A stretch of 64,000 bases of DNA from Lachnospiraceae bacterium (GTDB lineage Bacteria; Bacillota; Clostridia; Lachnospirales; Lachnospiraceae), in contig JAFRRD010000037.1 of NCBI GenBank assembly GCA_017428265.1, forward strand, positions 21,552 through 85,551, given 5' to 3'. This document shows, in pieces, positions 26,337 through 35,507 of the stretch. Below the pieces are notes generated by a model that ran no database searches, was not told where the DNA came from, and saw only the letters and a program-made list of their open reading frames with translations. The position numbers and the translations under genes are program-made. Position 1 is the first letter of the stretch. Every line of letters starts with the position of its first letter.

Positions 26337-27374
26337 TCAGTCAAACAGGGAAAGCTGTTCCGGCACGGCAGCGCTGCCCGAAGGGATCGCGATGCCCAGA
26401 TGCCGGTAGGCCTTTTCGGTGACCATGCGGCCGCGCGGCGTACGCTTGATGAAGCCGTTCTGCAGCAGATAAGGCTCGCAGACGTCTTCCATGGTCCCGG
26501 AATCCTCACCCATGGCCGCGGAAAGTGTTTCCAGCCCCACGGGGCCGCCGCCGTAGTTTTCGATGATCAGGCGAAGGAACATCCGGTCCGTGCGGTCGAG
26601 CCCCAGTTCATCCACCTGCAGGAGCTTTAAGGTCTCGTCAGCCACTTCCTTCGTGATGCGGCCGTCGTATTTGACTTCGGCAAAGTCGCGGACCCGCTTC
26701 AGGAAACGGTTGGCGAGACGCGGCGTGCCTCTCGAGCGGCGCGCGATCTCCTCTGCACCGTCTTCTTCGATCTCCACGCCCAGGACCTGGGCTGAGCGCT
26801 GCACGATGGTCTTCAGTTCCTCGGGCCGGTAGAATTCCAGCCGGTGCACGACGCCGAAACGGTCCCGGAGCGGGGCCGTCAGCATGCCGGCTCTCGTCGT
26901 CGCCCCGATCAGGGTGAAGGGAGGGAGTTTCAGGCGCATGGAACGCGCGCCGCCTTCCTTGCCGATGACGATGTCGACCGTAAAATCCTCCATGGCCGGA
27001 TAGAGCACTTCCTCGACCTGGCGGTTCAGGCGGTGGATCTCGTCGATGAACAGCACGTCCCCGGGCTTCATCTGCGAAAGCACAGCGACAATGTCGCCGG
27101 GGCGCTCGATCGCGGGGCCGGAGGTCGATTTCATCTTCGCCCCCATCTCGTTGGCAATGATGCCGGCGAGGGTCGTCTTGCCGAGGCCGGGCGGGCCGTA
27201 GAACAGGATGTGGTCCAGCGGCTCGCCGCGGCGCTTTGCCGCTTCGATATAGACCTTCAGCGTCGCCTTCAGTTCTTCCTGTCCGATATAGTCTTCAAGC
27301 TTCTGCGGCCGCAGCGAGAGTTCGAGTTTTTCTTCCTCCGGCAGCCGTTTCGTCGTGATCGTCCTTCGTTCCAT
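26337..27374 (-). CDS. ruvB: Holliday junction branch migration helicase RuvB
   Basis: 345 residues, AAA+ motor that drives branch migration with RuvA. The sequence has [16 protein letters not shown], Walker [14 protein letters not shown], Walker [12 protein letters not shown], sensor 1 [11 protein letters not shown] and the C-terminal winged helix with [18 protein letters not shown]. Its ATG follows the ruvA stop by 9 nt. No ruvC is seen, as is usual in Firmicutes, which use RecU. Confidence 0.98.
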   Translation of the reverse strand: MERRTITTKRLPEEEKLELSLRPQKLEDYIGQEELKATLKVYIEAAKRRGEPLDHILFYGPPGLGKTTLAGIIANEMGAKMKSTSGPAIERPGDIVAVLSQMKPGDVLFIDEIHRLNRQVEEVLYPAMEDFTVDIVIGKEGGARSMRLKLPPFTLIGATTRAGMLTAPLRDRFGVVHRLEFYRPEELKTIVQRSAQVLGVEIEEDGAEEIARRSRGTPRLANRFLKRVRDFAEVKYDGRITKEVADETLKLLQVDELGLDRTDRMFLRLIIENYGGGPVGLETLSAAMGEDSGTMEDVCEPYLLQNGFIKRTPRGRMVTEKAYRHLGIAIPSGSAAVPEQLSLFD

Positions 27375-27383
27375 AGCCGCTCC

Positions 27384-27986
27384 TTAAAATGCCGCGAGAT
27401 GCCGGAAAGCTTCCTGCAGCACATCGTCGACCGTGATGGCGTCCCGGGCTTCCACCTGGCGGACCGCCTTCATCGCTTCCGAGGAGCTGTAGCCGAGCGC
27501 CATCAGCGCCTGCGCCGCCTCGGAGAACGCGTCGTCCATGACGAGCGGTGCGCTCTGCGGCGTGCTGCCCCCGGTGATCACTTCGGCGGCATTGAAGGCA
27601 TCCTTCAGTTCCAGGATCAGCTTCTCCGCCGTCTTCTTGCCGAGACCCGGCGCCCGGGAGAGCGCCTTGACGTCGTTCGTGACCACGGCGATCTTCAGCT
27701 CGTCGGTCGTCAGCGCGCTCATGATGCTCATGGCAAGGCGCGGGCCGATGCCGCTCACCTTCAGCAGCAGCGTGAAGACGCGTCTGTCCTCACGGCTCGC
27801 AAAGCCGTAGAGTTTCTGCATGTCCTCCGCGACCTGGTAGTAGGTATAGATCTTCACCTCGTCGCCGAGGGTCAGTTCACTCGCCAGAGACGGCGGGACC
27901 GCGATCCCGTAGCCGATGCCGCCGGCCTCGACCACGATCCCGTCTTCGGTGACTTCTTCAAAAATGCCCCTGATATAGGCGATCAT
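27384..27986 (-). CDS. ruvA: Holliday junction binding protein RuvA
   Basis: 200 residues. N-terminal OB fold (MIAYIRGIFEEVTEDGIVVE), two helix-hairpin-helix motifs (LLKVSGIGPRLAMSIM and LSRAPGLGKKTAEKLILELK), and a C-terminal three-helix domain that contacts RuvB (LMALGYSSSEAMKAVRQV). Linker of normal length. It lies between dtd and ruvB in the long cda operon. Confidence 0.98.
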   Translation of the reverse strand: MIAYIRGIFEEVTEDGIVVEAGGIGYGIAVPPSLASELTLGDEVKIYTYYQVAEDMQKLYGFASREDRRVFTLLLKVSGIGPRLAMSIMSALTTDELKIAVVTNDVKALSRAPGLGKKTAEKLILELKDAFNAAEVITGGSTPQSAPLVMDDAFSEAAQALMALGYSSSEAMKAVRQVEARDAITVDDVLQEAFRHLAAF

Positions 27987-28020
27987 ACATCATTCCTTCC
28001 GGCAGCCGCCTGCCTTCGTG

Positions 28021-28467
28021 TTATCCTGCTGTTTCTTCCAGCACAAGGGTGAACGGGCCGTCATTTTCCAGGTCGACCTTCATGTGCGCCCCGAAGATCC
28101 CGGTCTCCACCGTTTCGATCTCCTGCCGGCACAGCCCGGTAAAATACTCATACAGCCGGTTCGCTTCGCCCGGCTCTGCCGCCTGGACAAAGCTCGGGCG
28201 GTAGCCTTTATGGCAATCCGCGTAAAGCGTGAACTGCGAAATGACGAGAAGCTGGCCGCCGACATCCTTCAGGGAAAGATTGGTCTTTCCGTTCTCATCA
28301 GGGAAGATGCGCAGCCCGCAGATCTTCTTCGCAAGTCTGTCCGCCTGCGCCTCGGTATCGCCGTGCGTCACGCCCAGAAGGATCAGGAAACCCTTCCCGA
28401 TGCTGCCGGCGACCGTACCGTCAACACTGACGGCTGCATGTGATACGCGCTGGACTACTGCTTTCAT
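28021..28467 (-). CDS. dtd: D-aminoacyl-tRNA deacylase
   Basis: 148 residues. DTD frees tRNA from D-amino acids mischarged by tRNA synthetases. Signatures: [15 protein letters not shown] at the start, the catalytic [17 protein letters not shown] and the late NDGPFT with the Gly-Pro chirality filter. The ATG overlaps the cdaR stop (ATGA). Confidence 0.96.
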   Translation of the reverse strand: MKAVVQRVSHAAVSVDGTVAGSIGKGFLILLGVTHGDTEAQADRLAKKICGLRIFPDENGKTNLSLKDVGGQLLVISQFTLYADCHKGYRPSFVQAAEPGEANRLYEYFTGLCRQEIETVETGIFGAHMKVDLENDGPFTLVLEETAG

Positions 28468-29735
28468 TCTTCATCTTCCTCAGTCGGTTCATTTACGTTC
28501 GGATGGGTGATCCTGAGACTGATGTGCGTGCTTCCGATCACCTCAAACACCGTGTCATCCACGTCGATCTGCACCGGCAGGCTGTACTCGCCGGGGCCGT
28601 AACCGTTCACATCCAGCGTTGCCGAAACACGCTCTTCCGTTATCCCCTTGAAATCCTCCTCAAGTGCACGCAGCTGGATGCGCAGCGGATTTAAGATGGT
28701 ATATTCCAGATTGGTCTTCTCCCCGGACAGCGTGATATTCACTTCATACGTTTTCACGATCAGCGGAGCGACCTGCAGAACAACGGTCAGTACCGGTTCC
28801 TCACCGTCTACAAGCGCAATGCCTTCCGGCAGATACTCCGACAGGGTGACCTCGACGGTAAGATCTTTGGACGCGCCTGCGACCGACAGATCCGTTTCAG
28901 GAACGGTCACCGACGTGAGCGCCGCCAGACGCGTGCGCAGACCTGAGACCTTGATCGCGGCGACGGATTGCTGCGCGCCGGTATAACGGTAGCCCGACGC
29001 CACTTCGTCCTGTCCGCCCACATTGATGACGACCGGAACTGTCTTCATGGTCAGGATCTCGACATCAACGTCCACCGTATCATGGCTGATCTCGGTCTCC
29101 CGGGCCGTGGAAAGATCCAGTACGGCGCCTACCGTGCTGTAATAGACCGGAATGCAGCTGATGGTCGCATTGTCGGTCAGGCCGTCCAGGTTGACCGAGA
29201 CCCGTACCTCGGCGATCCGTTCGATGACCGATTCCGGTGCCTTGACCGTGATATAAGCCGGATCGGCCTTGACCGAACCGATCAGATAGCCGTCGGCAAG
29301 GTCTCCCGTGGTATCCACCTGGACCTCAAAGCGTTTCGTGAGAACATCTTCGATCTTGATCTTCAGCGACGCCGTCACCAGGGAATAGGTGATGGACGAA
29401 GCGCCTCGCGCCGTGCAGGTCAGCGAAATCGGCACCTGTCCGGTGACGTCGTACATCTGCGCCAGATCGGCAGTCGCGGTAAAATCGCCTGCCGTCAGGT
29501 TGCGCACGATCGAGTTCGGGCCGGTCACCTTGACCGAGGTGTAAAGCCTGCCGTCGACGGTATAGGATTTGCCGGCCTCGGAAAAGATATCGTCGTTGGT
29601 GATCGTGACCGGGACATTCGGAATGGTCCGGGTCGAGGTCGGATCCAGGAATCCGAGGATGACCACCCAGGCAAGGAAGGCCAGAGCGACAGACAGCAGT
29701 TTCAGTTTCCAGTTGTTGAACAGTTTTTTAAACAT
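28464..29735 (-). CDS. cdaR: CdaA regulator CdaR, YbbR-domain protein
   Basis: 423 residues. A membrane helix near the N-terminus (about 11-29, [19 protein letters not shown]) anchors a series of extracytoplasmic YbbR repeats of about 80-90 residues (about 40-120, 125-210, 215-310, 315-400). The tail is acidic (PTEEDEE). CdaR binds and modulates the diadenylate cyclase. The start was set at 29733-29735 with AAAGGAGG upstream; it overlaps the end of cdaA by 8 bp. Confidence 0.92.
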   Translation of the reverse strand: MFKKLFNNWKLKLLSVALAFLAWVVILGFLDPTSTRTIPNVPVTITNDDIFSEAGKSYTVDGRLYTSVKVTGPNSIVRNLTAGDFTATADLAQMYDVTGQVPISLTCTARGASSITYSLVTASLKIKIEDVLTKRFEVQVDTTGDLADGYLIGSVKADPAYITVKAPESVIERIAEVRVSVNLDGLTDNATISCIPVYYSTVGAVLDLSTARETEISHDTVDVDVEILTMKTVPVVINVGGQDEVASGYRYTGAQQSVAAIKVSGLRTRLAALTSVTVPETDLSVAGASKDLTVEVTLSEYLPEGIALVDGEEPVLTVVLQVAPLIVKTYEVNITLSGEKTNLEYTILNPLRIQLRALEEDFKGITEERVSATLDVNGYGPGEYSLPVQIDVDDTVFEVIGSTHISLRITHPNVNEPTEEDEE

Positions 29736-30747
29736 TGTCGCCGTCTGCCTCCTTTCCGTTTTCATTTGCGGCATCCGGCTCTGCGGGCTCTTCCTTCCGG
29801 ACGGATCCGTTTGTCTTCCGGCTGTTTTTGCCGCGCTTGCGCCCCCGCTCCGGCGGCTGCTTTTCGGGCTGCGCGCTCTTGATGCTGTTTCTGCCTGCAG
29901 CAATCAGACGGCCGAGCAGGGAACTGCCTTCCGTCTCTTTCTCGTCCCTTTCTTCCATGATCTCCAGCTCGTGGCGGAGCTGTTCGGCAGTCAGGGCATG
30001 CTTCAGAGCGCCGCCGACGGCCAGGGACACGGCTCCGGTCTCTTCCGAGACCACGATCGTAAGGCTGTCCGTGACTTCACTGATGCCGATGGCCGCCCGG
30101 TGCCTCGTCCCGTAGGACTTGCTGATCTCCAGGTTCGTCGACAGAGGCAGGTAACAGGTAGCCGCCACCACGCGGCCGCCCCGCATGATCACGGCGCCGT
30201 CGTGCAGCGGTGTATTTTTCTCGAAAATATTGATGAGCAGGGCGCTGGAGACCACGCCGTCCACCGGGATGCCGGTCTTGACGTATTCATCCAGGCGGAT
30301 CTCGCGCTCGATGACGATCAGCGCGCCCGTACGGTTTTTGCTCATGGTGAATGCGGCCCGGACCAGTTCACCGGTCACTTCCTTGGTATGCAGGGCGTTG
30401 CTGCGCAGTCTTGCCGTCCCGAACAGGCGGGAGAAGAAATTGCTCTGGCCGATCTGTTCGAGCGCCTGCCTGAGTTCCGGCGCGAAAATGACCAGCAGCG
30501 CAATGAGGAGGACACTCAGCGTCTTCTCGGCGATAAAGGTGAGAACGTTCAGTTCGAAGATATTGACCAGCAGCACGAATAAAAGCAGCAGTCCGACACC
30601 TTTCAGAATGAACCAGGTCCTGGTATTCTTGACCCACCGCAGCAGATGGTAGATCAGAAACGCCAGCACCACGATCTCAATGATGTTCTTCGGCGCAAAC
30701 TGCATCGATTTCACATATTGAACAAGTTTTGCCAACAGCTCCTGCAT
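29728..30747 (-). CDS. cdaA: Diadenylate cyclase CdaA
   Basis: 339 residues; makes c-di-AMP from two ATP. Three N-terminal membrane helices (about 20-40, 46-66, 74-92) precede the DAC domain with the two active-site motifs DGA (183-185, in LHDGAVIMRGG) and GTRHR (213-217, in SYGTRHRAAIGIS). Residues 265-339 form a charged Lys/Arg/Glu-rich tail rarely needed for catalysis, longer than in B. subtilis CdaA (273 aa in total). Its ATG abuts the stop of the membrane protein upstream, and cdaR overlaps its end. Confidence 0.97.
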   Translation of the reverse strand: MQELLAKLVQYVKSMQFAPKNIIEIVVLAFLIYHLLRWVKNTRTWFILKGVGLLLLFVLLVNIFELNVLTFIAEKTLSVLLIALLVIFAPELRQALEQIGQSNFFSRLFGTARLRSNALHTKEVTGELVRAAFTMSKNRTGALIVIEREIRLDEYVKTGIPVDGVVSSALLINIFEKNTPLHDGAVIMRGGRVVAATCYLPLSTNLEISKSYGTRHRAAIGISEVTDSLTIVVSEETGAVSLAVGGALKHALTAEQLRHELEIMEERDEKETEGSSLLGRLIAAGRNSIKSAQPEKQPPERGRKRGKNSRKTNGSVRKEEPAEPDAANENGKEADGDNV

Positions 30748-31764
30748 TTATTCTTTTCCTTTCTCTGTCTGCGCAGACAGCATTTTCCGGCTGCGCTGCG
30801 CCGCCTGTGCCGCCTGCACTTCGGCTCTCGCCTTGTCCTCAGGGAGCCTGATCTTCGGCACGGCTTTCACAAAGTAGTAATACTCATTATCTTCAAACTG
30901 GACCTTTTCGGTCCGGGGATAGTCCAGCCCCACGGCGAGGAATTCCGCTGTCAGCGTCACCAGGAGGCCGACAAGGGCGCTGACGATCATCATGCCCGCG
31001 GAGGCGTCGATCTTTGCATAGCGGCAGGCTACGGCATGCAGCAGCGGGCAGAACACGGCGCCGGCCGCGATCGCGATCTCGCGCGCGTAGTCCACGTCGG
31101 TCCGGGCCAGCAGATGCACCAGCAGGGTCGTCAGGCAGAACACGAGGATGGCGATGAGCATCTCCTCATTCTTCAGAACGCCTTCGACTAAAAGCAGCAG
31201 GCGCTGGACCAGCGTGGTCTTTTCCGTACCGGCGGCCGTCACGATCTCCGCGCCGGAAAGGATCACGGCGTTGTCCTTGATCAGTTTCAGCACGAAATAG
31301 AACACCGTCCCGCTGCCGACCGAAACGAAGGCTGTCACGCCGCCGAACAGGCCCGCGAGCAGCACTGCCGCAATGGGGATCTTCCAGGAAAGAAAGACCG
31401 GAAGCAGAGCCCAGAGAATGCCGCAGCCCGGCAGGGTGATATAGGATAAAACGGCCAGGGCGACCGCAAGCACCAGAACGAAGACGCAGGCCTCAAGCGA
31501 CAGGGCGCTGAGCTGCCCGAGTACGAAGATCAGGCCGAAGACCGTGATGTAGGTCCAGGGCAGGATGCTGCAAAGCAGAGCGACCGCCGCGACGATCAGG
31601 CCCCGCGAGAGCACTGCGCGGTAGGGAAATGCCGAGTTCACGCTGAGCAGGACGACCAGCGCGGTCACGGCCTTTGCTGCCATGATGATATACGGATCGG
31701 CCTCGTAGAATATCTTCTGTACGATGCGGCGGACGATCAGCAGGCGTTTCATGAATTCTTTCAT
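30748..31764 (-). CDS. Polytopic membrane protein of unknown function
   Basis: 338 residues. About eight to ten hydrophobic helices run from residue 25 to 280, in pairs, with an amphipathic basic start (MKRLLIVRRIVQKIF). A cytosolic tail follows (about 285-338) that is Lys/Ala/Glu-rich, including a DNEYYYFVKAVPKI segment. No family is recognised. It overlaps the small membrane gene upstream by 4 bp and abuts cdaA downstream, so it is probably made in step with the cyclase. Confidence 0.8.
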   Translation of the reverse strand: MKEFMKRLLIVRRIVQKIFYEADPYIIMAAKAVTALVVLLSVNSAFPYRAVLSRGLIVAAVALLCSILPWTYITVFGLIFVLGQLSALSLEACVFVLVLAVALAVLSYITLPGCGILWALLPVFLSWKIPIAAVLLAGLFGGVTAFVSVGSGTVFYFVLKLIKDNAVILSGAEIVTAAGTEKTTLVQRLLLLVEGVLKNEEMLIAILVFCLTTLLVHLLARTDVDYAREIAIAAGAVFCPLLHAVACRYAKIDASAGMMIVSALVGLLVTLTAEFLAVGLDYPRTEKVQFEDNEYYYFVKAVPKIRLPEDKARAEVQAAQAAQRSRKMLSAQTEKGKE

Positions 31765-32186
31765 TCCCGCGCACCTTCTTCCCCGAGTGCTTCGGCTTCC
31801 TCATCCTCGTAGATCGCCAGAAGATGCCGCAGGTATTTCTCCACGCGCTGCCGCTTGCGGAACGCTTCGCGGTACAGCGAAACATGGACCAGCAGGCAGA
31901 TCAGTATGCCGAAGGCGAGAAGGATCAGCCAGATATCCAGCAGTTTTTTGCCGAGGGCAATGGCATCGGCAATGTGGTAGGTGACCGTCCAGCTGTCGCC
32001 GTAGGCGACGAGCCCCAGCAGCACGACCAGACCGTAGGCGAACGTGATGGCAAAAAAAGCCTCCCACAGTTCCTTGGCGGCATAATCGTCAAACCAGAAA
32101 CTGCCGGTAATGAAACGGTAGCGCGAATGGGTCTTTTCTTCCATCGCGAGCCGTGTCATCAGAATGACTTTTTCCTGCTGCAGCAT
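31761..32186 (-). CDS. Small membrane protein heading the cdaA operon
   Basis: 141 residues. A charged N-terminus (MLQQEKVILMTRLAMEEKTH, then FWFDDYAAKELWEAF) leads into two or three membrane helices (about 42-66, 79-102), then a basic and a Glu-rich C-terminal helix. Not recognised. The start was set at 32184-32186, where AAAGGAGG lies 5 nt upstream. It is the first gene of a seven-gene operon through cdaA, cdaR, dtd, ruvA and ruvB. Confidence 0.75.
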   Translation of the reverse strand: MLQQEKVILMTRLAMEEKTHSRYRFITGSFWFDDYAAKELWEAFFAITFAYGLVVLLGLVAYGDSWTVTYHIADAIALGKKLLDIWLILLAFGILICLLVHVSLYREAFRKRQRVEKYLRHLLAIYEDEEAEALGEEGARE

Positions 32187-32244
32187 GCCGCCTCCTTTCG
32201 TGGTCTTTCCTGTCCGGGAAAAGGACATAGTCATAGTTGTGATT

Positions 32245-32274
32245 ATTATACCATATGACCGCAAGATGCGCCAA
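32245..32274 (-). promoter_or_regulatory. Promoter of the cdaA-ruvB operon
   Basis: Minus strand: -35 TTGGCG (32269-32274), 18-bp spacer, -10 TATAAT (32245-32250), about 60 nt before the first ATG. Confidence 0.65.
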
Positions 32275-32327
32275 TATTTTTTTGAAATGTCTGTGAAAGA
32301 TCGCGCCTGCTCCGCTGCCCGGACAAA

Positions 32328-32365
32328 ACAAAAATGCCGCGTCCCCTCTCCGGGAACGCGGCATT
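32328..32365 (-). terminator. Terminator of greA
   Basis: A 10-bp stem (AATGCCGCGT and complement) with a 13-nt loop, followed on the minus strand by TTTGTTTTG. Confidence 0.85.
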
Positions 32366-32384
32366 CGTCCGCCTTCTGATCGAC

Positions 32385-32861
32385 TCAGGCTTTTTCGATC
32401 TTGACGATCTTGTAGGTGATCTCGCCCACGGGGGCCTGTACCACGACGGTCTCGCCCTTCTTGTGGCCCATCAGCGCGCCGCCGATCGGGGATTCGTTCG
32501 AGATCTTGCCGGCCATGGAATTGGCCTCCGTCGAACCGACCATATGGAAGGTCACGTTCTTCTTCGACTTCTTCTCCTGCACGGTGACCAGGCAGCCGAT
32601 GTTCACGCGGTCAAAGGAAAGTTCCTCTTCTTCCACGATCTCAACGTTCTTCAGGATCGTTTCCAGTTCGGCGATGCGGGCCTCGATGCCGCGCTGCTCT
32701 TCCTTCGCGGCGTCGTATTCGGCGTTTTCGGAAAGGTCGCCCTGCTCGCGCGCTTCCTTGATCTTCTGCGCGATCTCCTTGCGGCGGACCACCGTCAGTT
32801 CGTTCAGCTCGTTCTCTAATTTCTCATACCCGGAACGGGTCAGGATCTTCTTTTCTGCCAT
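32385..32861 (-). CDS. greA: Transcription elongation factor GreA
   Basis: 158 residues. The N-terminal coiled coil (about 1-75) ends in acidic residues that enter the polymerase secondary channel (LSENAEYDAAKEEQ), and the C-terminal FKBP-like domain ends SPIGGALMGHKKGETV. GreA stimulates cleavage of backtracked RNA. Own promoter and terminator. Confidence 0.97.
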   Translation of the reverse strand: MAEKKILTRSGYEKLENELNELTVVRRKEIAQKIKEAREQGDLSENAEYDAAKEEQRGIEARIAELETILKNVEIVEEEELSFDRVNIGCLVTVQEKKSKKNVTFHMVGSTEANSMAGKISNESPIGGALMGHKKGETVVVQAPVGEITYKIVKIEKA

Positions 32862-32926
32862 AGTTATTTCCCTTTCTCTCCCAGAAAATGCCCCGGGAAT
32901 GCGGAATATGCTCCGCGATCGGCAAG

Positions 32927-32955
32927 ATTATACTCTGCCGCAATACGTCTGTCAA
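32927..32955 (-). promoter_or_regulatory. Consensus promoter of greA
   Basis: Minus strand: TTGACA (32950-32955), 17-bp spacer, TATAAT (32927-32932). Both hexamers are perfect. The -35 overlaps the dusB stop codon region. Confidence 0.88.
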
Positions 32956-33908
32956 GCCTTGGCAAAGGCCTCCAGCCAATTTTCCAGACCGTCCTGCGAG
33001 GACAGGACGTTGGCTTCTTTCCGGAGCGCCGCAGCGCCCGGAAATCCCGCCGCGTACCAGGCAAGGTGCTTTCTCATCTCCTGCCAGCCGACATGTTCGC
33101 CCTTCTCCAGGACCTCGGCTTCGGCGTGCCGGCGGATAAGAAGCGCGATCTCTTCGCGGGAAGGTGCGGATGGGATCAGTTCCCCGCGGAGGGCCGCCCC
33201 CGCTTCGGCAAGGACCCATGGTCTTCCCCGGAGCGCCCGCCCGATCATTACGCCGTCGCAGCCGGTTTGCTCCCGGATCGCGCGCGCGCTTTCGGCGCCA
33301 TCCACGTCGCCGTTGCCGATGACGGGGATGCTCACCGCTTCCTTCACCTTCCGGATGACCTCCCAGTCGGCTTTTCCGCTGTAGTAATCCTCGCGGGTGC
33401 GGCCGTGAACGGTCAGCATCGCGCAGCCGGCGTCTTCAAGACGTTTCGCCAGTTCCGGCGCCGTCTCCTCGCCTGCCGCGAAGCCCTTGCGGAGCTTCAC
33501 GCTCACGGGCTTGTGCAGCTTTTTTGCCATAGCGCGGATGATCGCCGCGGCCAGTTCGGGCTCTCTCATGAGCGCCGAGCCTTCGCCGTTGTTCACGATC
33601 TTCGGCATCGGGCAGCCCATGTTGACGTCGATCCAGTCGAAGCGGTCCTCCAGGGCAAGGGCCATGTCCGCCATCAGCTCCGGCTCGCGGCCGAACAGCT
33701 GAACGGCCAGAAGCCGTTCGCCGGCGCCGCGCCGGAGAAGCGTTTCCGAGCCGCGGTTTTTGTAGTACAGCGCCTTCGCGCTGACCATTTCCGTGACCGC
33801 GGCGTCGCCGCCCTGTTCAAAGCAGATCTCCCGGAATGGCTTATCGGTCACTCCGGCCATCGGCGCGATGAAGACGGGCTGATCAAGTGTCAGTTCACCG
33901 AGGCGCAT
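32952..33908 (-). CDS. dusB: tRNA-dihydrouridine synthase
   Basis: 318 residues, FMN-dependent TIM barrel that reduces uridines in tRNA. Visible are PVFIAPMAGVTDKPFR, the catalytic-Cys motif VNMGCPMPKIVNNGEGSAL, KLRKGF, VHGRTREDYYSG and GNGDVDGAE, then the C-terminal helical domain. DusB is the usual Firmicutes form. The ATG abuts the stop of the DUF6145 gene (TAAATG). Confidence 0.93.
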   Translation of the reverse strand: MRLGELTLDQPVFIAPMAGVTDKPFREICFEQGGDAAVTEMVSAKALYYKNRGSETLLRRGAGERLLAVQLFGREPELMADMALALEDRFDWIDVNMGCPMPKIVNNGEGSALMREPELAAAIIRAMAKKLHKPVSVKLRKGFAAGEETAPELAKRLEDAGCAMLTVHGRTREDYYSGKADWEVIRKVKEAVSIPVIGNGDVDGAESARAIREQTGCDGVMIGRALRGRPWVLAEAGAALRGELIPSAPSREEIALLIRRHAEAEVLEKGEHVGWQEMRKHLAWYAAGFPGAAALRKEANVLSSQDGLENWLEAFAKA

Positions 33909-34232
33909 TTACTCTTCGCCTCCCATGAAAAAGGCCCTGTAAAATGCCTCCAGCTGCGTGAACAGTTCTTCTTTTTCGCGCTGCAGGGCGCGGATCTGGA
34001 GTTCGGCTTCGATCTCGTCGTAGCCGAAATCCGCCTCGTCCGGCACGATCTCAAGGCGCAGATCACCGTCCGCCGCGAAGACCATCAGGAAGGTCGCGCC
34101 GATGCGGTCGGCCATGACCACCGTAATGTCGTGGAGCTCCTGCTGCACCGCCTCCGGCAGGCGGGAGAATTCCGGATTGAAATAATATTTAAGCTGTTCG
34201 GCGCTCGCGCCGCAGAGAACTTTACCGTCCAT
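33909..34232 (-). CDS. DUF6145-like small protein
   Basis: 107 residues. The start LCGASAEQLKYYFNPEFSRL is the recognisable feature of this clostridial family. A mixed alpha/beta middle with MVFAADGDLRLEIVPDEADF and a C-terminal helix of about 35 residues follow. The start was set at 34230-34232, after GGGAGG; the longer frame includes repeat DNA. It is translationally coupled to dusB. Function unknown. Confidence 0.8.
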   Translation of the reverse strand: MDGKVLCGASAEQLKYYFNPEFSRLPEAVQQELHDITVVMADRIGATFLMVFAADGDLRLEIVPDEADFGYDEIEAELQIRALQREKEELFTQLEAFYRAFFMGGEE

Positions 34233-34243
34233 GATAACCTCCC

Positions 34244-34275
34244 ATACCCTCCCCCGGACGCGGGGGAGGGTAAGA
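34244..34275. repeat. Family B palindromic repeat, copy 1
   Basis: TACCCTCCCCC and GGGGGAGGGTA pair around GGACGC. Related elements lie at 42239-42292, 48167-48197 and 60083-60217. It sits just before the ribosome site of the DUF6145 gene. Confidence 0.7.
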
Positions 34276-34304
34276 AAAATCCGGGCCGGTGTCCCGGTCC
34301 GGAT
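34276..34304 (-). terminator. Terminator of the rpsF-ssb-rpsR operon
   Basis: On the minus strand ATCCGG-ACCGG pairs with CCGG-CCCGGAT around a short loop and TTTTC follows. Confidence 0.75.
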
Positions 34305-34314
34305 CATTTTCGCC

Positions 34315-34575
34315 TTAATCCATGGAATAAGGCAGAAGCGCAAGGTTGCGCGCACGCTTCACAGCCGTGGTCAGAGCCCGCTGATGCTTCGCGCAGGTCC
34401 CGGTCACCCGGCGGGGCAGGATCTTGCCGCGCTCGGAGATGTACTTTTTCAGCCTGGCGACGTCCTTGTAATCGACCTCGCCTTCCACACCGCAGAATGT
34501 GCAGACTTTTTTCTTTCTGCGGATGGGCATGTGCTTCTTGGGCGCATCGCTCTTATCGGTTCTATTGAAAGCCAT
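34315..34575 (-). CDS. rpsR: Ribosomal protein S18
   Basis: 86 residues of small-subunit protein bS18. KVCTFCG, a later TGTCAKHQR and the basic tail [12 protein letters not shown] are visible; the CxxC plus C..H set suggests the zinc-binding (C+) type. The start was set at 34573-34575 after AGGAGG. Third gene of rpsF-ssb-rpsR, the usual Gram-positive order. Confidence 0.97.
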   Translation of the reverse strand: MAFNRTDKSDAPKKHMPIRRKKKVCTFCGVEGEVDYKDVARLKKYISERGKILPRRVTGTCAKHQRALTTAVKRARNLALLPYSMD

Positions 34576-34591
34576 CGTAATACCCTCCTGT

Positions 34592-35041
34592 TTAGAAATT
34601 AAACGGAAGCTCCTCGCTGTCAAGGCTGTCCGGGATGTTCATGAACCCGTCAGCAGCGGGGCGGCTTCCCTCCGCAGGCGCGTTGTAGCTCTGCGGGGCG
34701 CCGGAGCCGGAACTCGCGTTCTTGCTCTCGGCAAATTCGATCTCTTCGGCAATGATCTGCACGGCAGAGACCTTCTGACCGTCACGGTTGGTGTAGTTGT
34801 CGTTCTGGATACGGCCCGACAGAAGGATCTTGGTGCCCTTCTTCAGGTATTTCTCCACGAACTCACCCTGTTTACCGAAGGCGGTGCAGTTGAAGAAATC
34901 CGCGTCCTGTCCGTCATTTCCGCGTTTGAAGCGGCGGTCGACGGCAATGGAGAAGCGGGCGATGGCGGTGGCATTATCTCCGTTAGAGTAGCGAACTTCC
35001 GGATCTCTCGTCAGACGGCCCATCAAAATAACTTTGTTCAT
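34592..35041 (-). CDS. ssb: Single-stranded DNA-binding protein
   Basis: 149 residues. OB fold from [20 protein letters not shown] to about residue 108, then a Gly/Ser/Pro/Asn-rich disordered linker and the acidic tip [12 protein letters not shown] that recruits repair proteins. Between rpsF and rpsR, 15 to 16 nt from each. AGAGGT precedes the ATG. Confidence 0.98.
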   Translation of the reverse strand: MNKVILMGRLTRDPEVRYSNGDNATAIARFSIAVDRRFKRGNDGQDADFFNCTAFGKQGEFVEKYLKKGTKILLSGRIQNDNYTNRDGQKVSAVQIIAEEIEFAESKNASSGSGAPQSYNAPAEGSRPAADGFMNIPDSLDSEELPFNF

Positions 35042-35056
35042 AAATTACCTCTCTTA

Positions 35057-35347
35057 TCAGTCTTCGTCCTTCTTGATGCAAAGGAAACGAATGACCGACT
35101 CCATGAGACGAACGTTGGATTCGATCTCACCGGGTGCGTCGGTCTCAGCTTCGAACTGGATGAAGTAGTAGTAAGCTTCGCTCATCTTCTGGATCTCGTA
35201 AGCGAGCTTCTTCTTGCCCCAGTCGTCTACGTTCGTGATGTTGCCGCCGGCTTTCTCCACGTAATCCTTCACTCTGTCAAGAGTGGCGGATCTCGCTTCG
35301 TCATCGATGGCAGCACTGAGAACAACGGCTAATTCGTACTTACTCAT
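35057..35347 (-). CDS. rpsF: Ribosomal protein S6
   Basis: 96 residues of bS6. The sequence MSKYELAVVLSAAIDDEAR, the central WGKKKLAYEIQKMSEAYYYF and ESVIRFLCIK match the family. The start was set at 35345-35347, with AGGAGG upstream. It heads the operon with ssb and rpsR. A leader of about 65 nt could hold the S6:S18 autoregulatory structure, but I could not confirm the fold by eye. Confidence 0.97.
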   Translation of the reverse strand: MSKYELAVVLSAAIDDEARSATLDRVKDYVEKAGGNITNVDDWGKKKLAYEIQKMSEAYYYFIQFEAETDAPGEIESNVRLMESVIRFLCIKKDED

Positions 35348-35420
35348 GCTATTACCTCCTTTTGGACTTTGGCCTTCCCTCTTTGGGGAAAGCAAGGATC
35401 GTGATATGTCACAGCGATAT

Positions 35421-35449
35421 ATGTTAACACGCCCCGCAGGGAAATGCAA
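35421..35449 (-). promoter_or_regulatory. Promoter of rpsF-ssb-rpsR
   Basis: Minus strand: -35 TTGCAT (35444-35449), 17-bp spacer, -10 TAACAT (35421-35426). Confidence 0.65.
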
Positions 35450-35507
35450 GGGGTTTTTGAAACTTTTCCTTAAGGAAAGAAGAAGGCATCTGCAGGGAAA
35501 ACGGAAC

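Noticed and set aside
35348-35420. S6:S18 autoregulatory leader before rpsF
   Set aside because: The position fits, but I could not draw the known structure by eye with confidence, so it is not listed as a feature.
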